Positions 1 through 5,501 of a stretch of 10,073 bases of DNA are shown here, piece by piece. The stretch covers positions 1 to 10,073 of the forward strand of contig JACPXN010000005.1 in the NCBI GenBank assembly GCA_016196515.1, written 5' to 3'. The notes beneath the pieces were generated by a model. It had not been told where the DNA came from and ran no database searches. It saw only the letters and a list, made by a program, of their open reading frames with translations. The DNA comes from Candidatus Omnitrophota bacterium. GTDB taxonomy: Bacteria; Omnitrophota; Gorgyraeia; Zapsychrales; Fredricksoniimonadaceae. The position numbers were made by a program, and so were the translations under genes. Numbering within the stretch: position 1 is the stretch's first letter; each line of letters starts with the position of its first letter.

Positions 1-1
1 C

Positions 2-163
2 AAGGCCTGCGGCTGGTTCATGCTTCCCATCATCGCAAAAACCCTCAAAAGCGACCCCTTTTTCAAGTCCTTCAACACCTGCCGCATCCTGCAATCCACC
101 CTCGGCGACGATGCCGTGCTTTTGGGCGCGGCGCGTTTGCTGTTGACAGATATGTATAAATAG
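2..163 (+). CDS. C-terminal end of a probable ROK-family sugar kinase/regulator (5' truncated)
   Basis: Reading frame 2 is open from the left edge to the TAG at 161-163, giving 53 residues. Near the end it contains STLGDDAVLLGAARLLL, which resembles the closing LGDDAGLxGAA signature of ROK proteins (glucokinases, other sugar kinases and ROK repressors). The nucleotide-binding and zinc motifs of the family would lie upstream, outside the window, so kinase and repressor cannot be told apart. A glucokinase would suit the glycogen/maltodextrin genes that follow. The 3' end of the gene overlaps the promoter of vapBC: the TTGACA hexamer at 143-148 lies inside the coding sequence. The family call rests on one short motif and is therefore moderate. 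Confidence 0.6.
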   Translation, partial: KACGWFMLPIIAKTLKSDPFFKSFNTCRILQSTLGDDAVLLGAARLLLTDMYK

Positions 164-171
164 TGCATACT
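143..171 (+). promoter_or_regulatory. Putative vapBC promoter
   Basis: A perfect -35 hexamer TTGACA (143-148) is followed after 17 bp by CATACT (166-171, 4/6 match to TATAAT). TG at 164-165 adds an extended -10 character. Transcription would begin near 178-179, at the vapB ATG itself (179), so the mRNA may be leaderless. This fits the absence of any Shine-Dalgarno sequence before vapB. The promoter is seen by inspection only. Confidence 0.5.
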
Positions 172-180
172 TATATGTAT
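150..180. promoter_or_regulatory. Candidate VapBC autoregulatory operator
   Basis: The octamer ATATGTAT occurs twice as a direct repeat (150-157 and 173-180). The second copy lies in a near-palindrome at 167-180 (ATAC TTATAT GTAT, symmetric at 12 of 14 positions). The repeats surround the -10 region and reach the vapB start codon. Type II antitoxins with ribbon-helix-helix folds commonly bind such symmetric A+T-rich sites over their own promoter. The operator role here is inferred. Confidence 0.4.
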
Positions 181-367
181 GAGAACAACATTAAACATCA
201 ACGAGGAAGTGTATAAAAAAGCGGTGGAGATGACCGGCGTCAGGGAAAAAACAGCCCTGGTCCATTTGGGCCTCAAAACCCTCATCGCCCGTGAGGCTGC
301 CCGCCGCCTGGCCAAACTCGGCGGGAGCCAGAAACAGTTGAAACCCGTTCGCCGCCGCAGGTTTTAG
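179..367 (+). CDS. vapB: VapB-type antitoxin
   Basis: This 62-residue protein should neutralise the VapC ribonuclease encoded 2 bp downstream and, as a complex, repress its own promoter. The N-terminus MRTTLNINEEVYKKAVEMTG is the typical beta-strand plus helix of the short ribbon-helix-helix VapB group. The second helix follows (about residues 24-42, ending in ALVHLGLKTLIAREAARR). The basic C-terminal tail (KPVRRRRF) is the part expected to bind the toxin groove. The length is normal for this group. ATG 179 is the only sensible start and has no Shine-Dalgarno sequence, which agrees with a leaderless transcript. TA pairs are often horizontally mobile, so this pair may be an insertion between the ROK gene and glgB. 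Confidence 0.88.
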   Translation: MRTTLNINEEVYKKAVEMTGVREKTALVHLGLKTLIAREAARRLAKLGGSQKQLKPVRRRRF

Positions 368-369
368 CC

Positions 370-729
370 ATGATTTTGGTGGACACTTCGGTATGGATCT
401 CTCATTTGCGTCGGCATAACCAACGGCTGGATGATCTTTTGGGTATTGAAATTATTTTTTGCCACCCATTGATCATCGGTGAGATGTCTTGTGGGAACCT
501 CAAGGACCGGTCTTCGGTTTTGTCATTGCTTGAGGAACTGCCCGGTGCCCCTGTTGTGACACATCAGGAAGCGCTGGGTTTTATCGAACAGCGCCGGTTG
601 ATGGGGCTGGGCTTAAGCTTCATCGACGTTCATCTTTTGGCTTCCTGTCAAGTGGCCGGCCTTTCGATCTGGACGGAAGACAAACCCCTGCAAAGAGCCG
701 CCCAACATTTAAGGCTTATGTATCATTGA
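370..729 (+). CDS. vapC: VapC-type PIN-domain toxin (ribonuclease)
   Basis: A 119-residue single PIN domain, the usual VapC size. VapC toxins are Mg2+-dependent endoribonucleases that cut structured RNAs such as tRNAs. The acidic residues expected in the active site are all visible: D5 in VDTSVW, E38 in IIGEMSCGN, D86 in FIDVHLL and D104 in WTEDKPL. The toxin therefore looks intact and potentially active. It starts 2 bp after the vapB stop and should be co-transcribed and translationally coupled. The order antitoxin then toxin is typical. The particular RNA target cannot be predicted from sequence. Confidence 0.92.
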   Translation: MILVDTSVWISHLRRHNQRLDDLLGIEIIFCHPLIIGEMSCGNLKDRSSVLSLLEELPGAPVVTHQEALGFIEQRRLMGLGLSFIDVHLLASCQVAGLSIWTEDKPLQRAAQHLRLMYH

Positions 730-789
730 TTTTCCCCCGAAATACGAAGATCGTCCCCAACTGGCAATTCGCTAAAATACCGTATATGA

Positions 790-858
790 CCCTCTCCCTG
801 ACCCTCCCCCGTAAAGGGGCGTGGCCCCAACGGGGCTTTACGCCCACAAGGGGGAGGG
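790..858. repeat. G+C-rich imperfect palindromic element (REP-like)
   Basis: In the otherwise non-coding 730-882 stretch, CCCTCCCCC (802-810) pairs perfectly with GGGGGAGGG (850-858). GTAAAG (811-816) pairs with CTTTAC (836-841), and CCCC (825-828) pairs with GGGG (832-835). GGGCGT (817-822) could alternatively pair with ACGCCC (840-845). An additional CCCTCTCCCTG precedes the outer arm. This architecture resembles the dispersed palindromic repeats found in many bacterial genomes and may also stop transcription from vapBC. Only one copy is in the window, so the repeat nature is inferred. No convincing gene is present in the region. Confidence 0.55.
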
Positions 859-882
859 AAACCGTAATATGCAACAGTTTTA

Positions 883-911
883 TTGAAGCACCCGTGGGTG
901 CATACTATAAT
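883..911 (+). promoter_or_regulatory. Putative glgB promoter
   Basis: TTGAAG (883-888) and a consensus TATAAT (906-911) are separated by exactly 17 bp. The expected transcription start, about 7 nt after the -10, falls at 918-919, on the ATG at 919. This suggests a leaderless glgB mRNA and argues against the in-frame ATG at 910, which overlaps the -10 box. Confidence 0.6.
888..901. promoter_or_regulatory. Inverted repeat in the glgB promoter spacer (candidate operator)
   Basis: GCACCC-GT-GGGTGC is a perfect 6-bp inverted repeat with a 2-bp centre. It fills the spacer between the -35 and -10 hexamers of the glgB promoter. A dimeric repressor bound here would block RNA polymerase. The regulator is unknown; the ROK protein upstream and the winged-helix protein at 2821 are the obvious local candidates, but nothing in the sequence links them to it. 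Confidence 0.45.
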
Positions 912-918
912 GAAGCCC

Positions 919-1395
919 ATGCTCACGGACCACGACATTTATCTTTTTAAAGAGGGCAGCCATTTCAAACTCTACGAAAAATTAGGCGCCCATCCCATGG
1001 TTGTCGACGGAGTTGCCGGTACGCGCTTCGGCGTCTGGGCCCCCAACGCCAGGTCTGTTTCGGTCGTCGGGGACTTCAACGGCTGGGACCGCCGCGCGCA
1101 TCCCTTAACGTCCCGCTGGGACTCGTCGTTTCCAACAGCGATTTTTACCAGGTTGAAAAACAGGACCCCTTCGCGTTCTTTAACGAGGCGCCGCCCAAAA
1201 CCGCCTCGGTGGTCTGGGACCTGTCCTATGCATGGGGCGACAGTCCATGGATGGCCCAGCGCCATGCCCGCAACAGCCTCACTTCACCCATGTCCATTTA
1301 TGAGATGCATCTGGGTTCCTGGAAACACGTCATCGAGGAAGGCAACCGTCCTTTTTCCTACCGCGAATTGGCCCGCCATCTGGTCCCTTACCTGA
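919..1395 (+). pseudogene. glgB: glgB N-terminal fragment (CBM48 region), frameshifted
   Basis: Residues 1 to about 70 from ATG 919 (MLTDHDIYLFKEGSHFKLYEKLGAHP, then FGVWAPNARSVSVVGDFNGWDRRAHPL) are the standard start of a short-form glycogen branching enzyme, covering the first part of the CBM48/isoamylase-N domain. Homology stops near 1128, and the frame then continues with unrelated residues to a stop at 1395. The frame at +2 picks up the branching-enzyme sequence at about 1125 with VVSNSDFYQVEKQDPFAF. Compared with Escherichia coli GlgB, the segment equivalent to GIWELFIPGAHNGQLYKYE, about 19 residues, is absent. The missing DNA must be 3n+1 bases, for example 58, which would restore a 626-residue protein. 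It may be a true deletion or an assembly error. Confidence 0.85.
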
Positions 1396-2741
1396 AAGAC
1401 ATGGGTTTCACCCATGTCGAATTTTTGCCCGTGATGGAACACCCGTTTTACGGGTCCTGGGGCTATCAGACGCTGGGATATTTTTCCCCGACGAGCCGCT
1501 ACGGCACCCCGCAGGATTTTATGGCTTTGGTGGACGCCTTGCACCAAAACGGCATCGGTGTCATCCTGGACTGGGTCGCTTCGCATTTTCCCTGCGACGG
1601 GCACGGCCTGGCGTATTTCGACGGCACGCACCTGTTTGAGCACGCCGACCCCAAGAAGGGTTTTCATCCCGACTGGAACAGTTATATTTTTAATTACGGC
1701 CGGCATGAGGTGCGCGAGTTTTTGATCTCCAGCGCCATGTTCTGGTTCGATCAATACCATATCGACGGCCTGCGCGTGGACGCGGTGGCGTCCATGCTGT
1801 ATCTGGACTATTCGCGCAAACCCATGGAATGGGTCCCCAATCATTACGGCGGCCGGGAGAATCTCGACGCGATTTATTTCATGCGCCGCCTCAACGCGAC
1901 CGTGTATGCCAACTTCCCCGACGTGCAGATGATCGCGGAAGAAAGCACGGCGTGGCCGGGGGTTTCGCGTCCGGTGGACACAGGGGGCCTAGGGTTTGGT
2001 CTTAAATGGAACATGGGCTGGATGCACGACACCCTCGAATACATGTCCAAAGACCCTGTGTACCGCAAATACCACCACAATGAACTGACCTTCAGTTTTT
2101 ATTACGCTTTTACCGAGAATTTCCTTCTTTCGCTTTCGCACGACGAGATGGTGCACGGCAAGGGTGCTTTGGTCTCCAAGATGCCCGGCGATGATTGGCA
2201 AAAGTTCGCCGGTTTGCGTTTATTGCTGGGGTATATGTTCGCCCATCCGGGCAAGAAATTATTATTCATGGGTACCGAGATCGCCCAGCGGGACGAATGG
2301 AAACACGCAAAAAGCTTAGACTGGCATTTGCTGGCTTATGCCCCGCATCAGGGTGTCCAGCAATGGGTCAAGGACCTCAACGGGCTGTACGGACAAGAAC
2401 CGGCGCTTTTTGAGCGCGATTTCACCCCTGACGGTTTTGAATGGATAGACCTGAATGATTATCAACAGGGTGTCATCAGTTTTTTGCGCAAATCCGCGGA
2501 CGGCAAAAGCGTCATCGCGGCGGTGTGCAATTTCACGCCCATGACCTGGCGGGGGTACAATGTGGGTGTCCCGACCTGCGGCGTGTGGCGCGAGGTCCTC
2601 AACAGCGACGCGTTGGTTTATGGCGGCAGCGGGGAGGGGAACCTTGGCGCCAAAGAGACCCGGCCCAAGCCTTTTCACGGCCGGCCGTTTTCCCTTTCTC
2701 TGACCATCCCACCCCTGGGGATTTTGTTTTTGAAAAATTAG
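1209..2741 (+). CDS. glgB: 1,4-alpha-glucan branching enzyme, catalytic part (main ORF of disrupted glgB)
   Basis: GlgB (GH13) cuts alpha-1,4 glucan chains and rejoins them by alpha-1,6 bonds to branch glycogen in the cytoplasm. This 510-residue ORF carries the whole (beta/alpha)8 barrel and the C-terminal beta domain. Catalytic residues, numbered in this ORF, are the nucleophile D191 in GLRVDAVASM, the acid/base E244 in MIAEESTAWPG, and D312 in LSHDEMVHGK. The protein ends with the family-typical SLSLTIPPLGILFL. Matching sequence in this frame starts upstream of the GTG at 1209, at about 1125, with no start codon there. The intact gene would therefore have begun at 919 and been joined by the segment now missing near 1128. 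Internal initiation at 1209 or ATG 1251 would lack the CBM48 domain. Neither start has a good Shine-Dalgarno site. Confidence 0.95.
   Translation: MVWDLSYAWGDSPWMAQRHARNSLTSPMSIYEMHLGSWKHVIEEGNRPFSYRELARHLVPYLKDMGFTHVEFLPVMEHPFYGSWGYQTLGYFSPTSRYGTPQDFMALVDALHQNGIGVILDWVASHFPCDGHGLAYFDGTHLFEHADPKKGFHPDWNSYIFNYGRHEVREFLISSAMFWFDQYHIDGLRVDAVASMLYLDYSRKPMEWVPNHYGGRENLDAIYFMRRLNATVYANFPDVQMIAEESTAWPGVSRPVDTGGLGFGLKWNMGWMHDTLEYMSKDPVYRKYHHNELTFSFYYAFTENFLLSLSHDEMVHGKGALVSKMPGDDWQKFAGLRLLLGYMFAHPGKKLLFMGTEIAQRDEWKHAKSLDWHLLAYAPHQGVQQWVKDLNGLYGQEPALFERDFTPDGFEWIDLNDYQQGVISFLRKSADGKSVIAAVCNFTPMTWRGYNVGVPTCGVWREVLNSDALVYGGSGEGNLGAKETRPKPFHGRPFSLSLTIPPLGILFLKN
2706..2731 (+). terminator. Weak candidate terminator at the end of glgB
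   Basis: ATCCC (2706-2710) can pair with GGGAT (2718-2722) across a 7-nt loop, followed by a T-rich run TTTTGTTTTT (2722-2731). It lies inside the last codons of glgB, whose protein sequence is conserved there, so the structure may be coincidental. If real, it would separate glgB from the operon that has its own promoter immediately downstream. Confidence 0.25.
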
Positions 2742-2757
2742 GATTTAAGCATAGAAT
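2730..2757 (+). promoter_or_regulatory. Putative promoter of the 2821-10073 operon
   Basis: TTGAAA (2730-2735, 5/6) and TAGAAT (2752-2757, 5/6) are separated by 16 bp. Transcription would begin near 2764, giving a leader of about 57 nt. The -35 overlaps the last codons of glgB. No comparable promoter was noticed at the later gene junctions, most of which overlap. Confidence 0.5.
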
Positions 2758-2772
2758 ATTAAAGGGCGTGTT

Positions 2773-2802
2773 TACCTTTTATTGCGAAGGTAGACGCTAC
2801 CT
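2773..2802 (+). promoter_or_regulatory. Operon leader with two mutually exclusive hairpins
   Basis: TACCTT (2773-2778) can pair with AAGGTA (2787-2792). AGGTAG (2788-2793) can instead pair with CTACCT (2797-2802) across a 3-nt loop. The shared AGGTA strand makes the two structures exclusive. The second hairpin ends 5 nt before the Shine-Dalgarno sequence. As DNA, the same bases could be a repeated operator half-site. The regulatory role is inferred. Confidence 0.35.
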
Positions 2803-2807
2803 AAATG

Positions 2808-2812
2808 GGAGG
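2808..2812 (+). promoter_or_regulatory. Strong ribosome binding site (GGAGG)
   Basis: GGAGG inside GGGAGGGG (2807-2814) lies 8 nt before ATG 2821. It is the only strong Shine-Dalgarno site found in the window and marks the entry point of the operon. The following genes have weak sites and mostly start by overlap. Confidence 0.75.
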
Positions 2813-2820
2813 GGTGTCGT

Positions 2821-3084
2821 ATGAAAGAAAAAGTCATTGAAGCCGCGGGGAAAACATGGCGCTATCTGGGCCAGAATGGCCAAACCAATGTCGCTCAGTT
2901 GGGCAGGGCGATCAAGGAAAAAGATGAAGTCGTGCTGCAGGCGCTGGGGTGGCTGGCCCGCGAGGACAAGATCAATTATTCCATCAAGAACCGCCGCACC
3001 TTCGTTTCTTTGGTCGAAGGGGAATTGCGCGCCTTCAACGGCGTCATGTACAACATGAACCAACAGGCCCGGGGCGGTTCATGA
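2821..3084 (+). CDS. Small winged-helix protein (DUF2582/wHTH_10-like)
   Basis: An 87-residue protein whose first 65 residues look like a complete winged helix-turn-helix. A helix (KVIEAAGKTWRYLGQNG) is followed by the LGRAIKEKDEVVLQALGWLAREDKI helix-turn-recognition helix segment and the strand-wing INYSIKNRRTFVSLVE. The pattern matches the small stand-alone winged-helix family DUF2582 (wHTH_10), whose biological role is not established. The C-terminal 20 residues are probably disordered. The gene is first in the operon, has the strong Shine-Dalgarno site, and its TGA overlaps the next ATG (ATGA, 3081-3084). It could be a DNA-binding regulator of this operon or of glgB, but no ligand domain is present and its target is unknown. 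Confidence 0.8.
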   Translation: MKEKVIEAAGKTWRYLGQNGQTNVAQLGRAIKEKDEVVLQALGWLAREDKINYSIKNRRTFVSLVEGELRAFNGVMYNMNQQARGGS

Positions 3085-5501
3085 AACGTTTTGTCTGCAT
3101 CCACGGCCATTTTTACCAGCCTCCGCGGGAAAACCCGTGGCTCCAAGAGGTGGAGATCCAGGATTCCGCCTATCCCTACCACGACTGGAACGAGCGGGTC
3201 ACGGTCGAATGTTACGCGCGCAACGCGCACGCCCGCATTCTCGACGACAAGCACAAGATCTCCGATATCATCAATAATTATTCCAGGATCAGTTTTAATT
3301 TCGGCCCCACGTTATTGTCCTGGATGCAGCGCAAGGACCCCGCGGTCTACGCGGACATCCTTGAGGCCGACGCTTTAAGCCGGACAAATTTTTCCGGCCA
3401 CGGCAGCGCCATGGCCCAGGTGTATAACCACATCATCATGCCTTTGGCCAACAGCCGCGACAAACGGACACAGGTTGTCTGGGGTATCAAAGATTTCGAA
3501 TACCGTTTCAAGCGCAAACCCGAGGGGATGTGGCTGGCCGAAACGGCCGTCGACCTGGAGACCCTCGACATCATGGCGGAACAAGGGATCAAATTCACCA
3601 TTCTGGCCCCGCACCAGGCCAAACGGGTCAAATACACGGGCCAGGACATGCTCTGGCGCGACGTGGCCCTCAACAGCGTGGATCCGCACGTCGCGTATTT
3701 GTGCCGCCTGCCTTCGGGAAGGACCATCCATATTTTCTTTTACGACGGCCCCATCACCCAGGGGGTCGCTTTTGGGGGGCTCCTTAATAACGGGGAGGAT
3801 TTCGCCAAGCGGCTGACCAGCGACAACGCCCATGTCCCCGACCCCCGGATCGTGCATATCGCCACCGACGGGGAAACCTACGGCCATCACCACAAATTCG
3901 GCGACATGGCGCTGGCGTATTGCCTGCATTTCCTCGAGGAGGGCGTTTTGGCCAAACTGACCGTGTATGGCGAATTCCTGGAAAAGTTCCCCGTCACCCA
4001 TGAGGTCGAGATCGTTGCAAACAGTTCCTGGAGCTGCGCTCACGGCATTGAGCGCTGGCGTTCCAACTGCGGGTGTTCCACGGGAGGCCAAAGCGGATGG
4101 CATCAGATGTGGCGTGCCCCCCTGCGGGAGGCCCTGGACTGGCTGCGCGATCGTTTGATCCCCGTTTATGAACAGCAAATGTCCGCGTATACCTTAGACC
4201 CTTGGGGCTTGCGCGACGCCTATATCGACGTCATCCTCGAACGAAGCCCCGAATGCGCACAGCGTTTTTTGCGCGAACATTTAAGCAAGGTGCCGCCGGA
4301 AGAGGAAAAGATCCGCATTTTGAAACTTTTGGAAATGCAGCTCAACGCGCTGTTGATGTACACTTCGTGCGGATGGTTCTTTAATGAGATCTCCGGCATT
4401 GAAACGGTGCAGATCCTCAAATATGCCGCGCGCGCCGTTCAATTGGCCAAGGAGGCTTCCGGGATTGACGTGCAAGGGGATTTCGTACGGATCCTGGAAC
4501 GCGCGCCCAGCAACGTGCCGGAACTGAAAAACGGCGGCGTGGTTTACCGTTCCATGGTCGTTCCGTCGGTGGTTGATCTTTTGCGCGTCGGCGCGCATTA
4601 CGCGATGACGTCCCTCTTCGAGCAATACCCGCAACAAGCGCGCCTGTATGCGTATACGGTCAAGACCGGGGAATATATCCTTAAGGAAGCGGGTCGCCAG
4701 CGCCTGGCGGTGGGCCGCGGCCGGGTCGCTTGCGACATCACCGGGGAGCAAGCCGACATCCAGTTCGCCGTCCTGCATCTGGGCGGCCACAACTTCATCG
4801 GTCAAGCGGACCATTTTAAGCCCGGGGATTACGCCCGCATGCAGGGGGACCTCACGGAGGCTTTTTCCGAGAGCAATATCCCGGAAGTCATCAACCTCAT
4901 CAACCGTTATTTCGGTTCCAAAAATTATTCCCTGTGGCATTTGTTCAAACAGGAACAGCAGAACATCCTCAACCAGGTCCTGCGTTCGGCGATGGAAGAC
5001 ATCGAGACCAGTTTCCGCCATATTTACGAACACCATTATCCTTTGATGCAGATCAAAAACGAAGGCCACCTGCCTTTGCCGCGCATGCTGATCACCGTCG
5101 TCGAATTCATCCTCAACCGCGACGTGTGCGCTGTTTTGGAAAAAGACGACGTGGACATTGACCGGCTGAAAGGTCTGGTGGAGGAGATGAAGCGCTGGGC
5201 GTTCAAGCGAGACCAGGCGAATTTCGGTTTTCTCGCCGGCCAGCGCCTGAACAGTCTGATGCGCCGGCTCAACGAACATCCCCACGACATCCCGCTCATG
5301 ACAAAGATCACGACCATCCTCGAGATCTTCGGGGGCTTGAGCATGGACCTGGACCTGTGGGAAGCCCAGAACGTTTATTTTGAAATGGCCCATACGGTTT
5401 ATCCGGATATCGCCGGCCCCGGGGGGGCTGATCCGGACCTGCATTGGGTGAAGACCTTTGAATATCTGGGGGACATTCTTCAGGTGCGCACACCCTCATG
5501 A
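3081..5501 (+). CDS. Glycoside hydrolase family 57 protein with DUF3536 domain
   Basis: An 806-residue cytoplasmic protein with no signal peptide. The GH57 N-terminal motif is HGHFYQPPRENPW (H8, H10). The likely nucleophile is E154 in GMWLAETAVD, equivalent to the WLPE motif of GH57. The likely acid/base is D263 in ATDGETYGHHH. The middle and C-terminal parts, including a Cys-rich patch around residue 325 (SNCGCSTGG) and the TSCGWFFNEISG stretch near residue 430, match the DUF3536 extension. GH57 enzymes include amylopullulanases, branching enzymes and glucanotransferases acting on alpha-glucans. The activity of the DUF3536 branch has not been assigned as far as I know. I chose ATG 3081 because the protein there starts on the GH57 motif and overlaps the preceding stop by 4 bp. 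The frame is open further upstream, to 2949, but only as shadow sequence. It sits between GlgB and MalQ, so an alpha-glucan substrate is likely. Confidence 0.93.
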   Translation: MKRFVCIHGHFYQPPRENPWLQEVEIQDSAYPYHDWNERVTVECYARNAHARILDDKHKISDIINNYSRISFNFGPTLLSWMQRKDPAVYADILEADALSRTNFSGHGSAMAQVYNHIIMPLANSRDKRTQVVWGIKDFEYRFKRKPEGMWLAETAVDLETLDIMAEQGIKFTILAPHQAKRVKYTGQDMLWRDVALNSVDPHVAYLCRLPSGRTIHIFFYDGPITQGVAFGGLLNNGEDFAKRLTSDNAHVPDPRIVHIATDGETYGHHHKFGDMALAYCLHFLEEGVLAKLTVYGEFLEKFPVTHEVEIVANSSWSCAHGIERWRSNCGCSTGGQSGWHQMWRAPLREALDWLRDRLIPVYEQQMSAYTLDPWGLRDAYIDVILERSPECAQRFLREHLSKVPPEEEKIRILKLLEMQLNALLMYTSCGWFFNEISGIETVQILKYAARAVQLAKEASGIDVQGDFVRILERAPSNVPELKNGGVVYRSMVVPSVVDLLRVGAHYAMTSLFEQYPQQARLYAYTVKTGEYILKEAGRQRLAVGRGRVACDITGEQADIQFAVLHLGGHNFIGQADHFKPGDYARMQGDLTEAFSESNIPEVINLINRYFGSKNYSLWHLFKQEQQNILNQVLRSAMEDIETSFRHIYEHHYPLMQIKNEGHLPLPRMLITVVEFILNRDVCAVLEKDDVDIDRLKGLVEEMKRWAFKRDQANFGFLAGQRLNSLMRRLNEHPHDIPLMTKITTILEIFGGLSMDLDLWEAQNVYFEMAHTVYPDIAGPGGADPDLHWVKTFEYLGDILQVRTPS

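Noticed and set aside
883..918. TTG 883 or ATG 910 as the start of glgB
   Set aside because: Both overlap the predicted -35 or -10 boxes, and the extra residues are not typical of the family; ATG 919 fits better.
726..950. ORFs across the intergenic region (74 residues on +, 71 on -)
   Set aside because: Both run through the palindromic element and the glgB promoter, and resemble no protein. They are chance frames.
1100..1210. Programmed ribosomal frameshift in glgB
   Set aside because: No slippery heptamer stands out at the junction, and about 19 residues of conserved sequence are missing, which a simple frameshift would not explain.
2949..3080. N-terminal extension of the GH57 protein from 2949
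   Set aside because: The extra 44 residues are an out-of-frame reading of the winged-helix gene. The GH57 motif starts right after ATG 3081, which forms an ATGA overlap.
4281..5444. Long minus-strand ORF of 387 residues, and similar antisense ORFs (for example 3375-4178, 7717-8733)
   Set aside because: They lie opposite well-identified genes (GH57, Memo-AMMECR1), have no recognisable motifs and are shadows of the G+C-rich coding strand.
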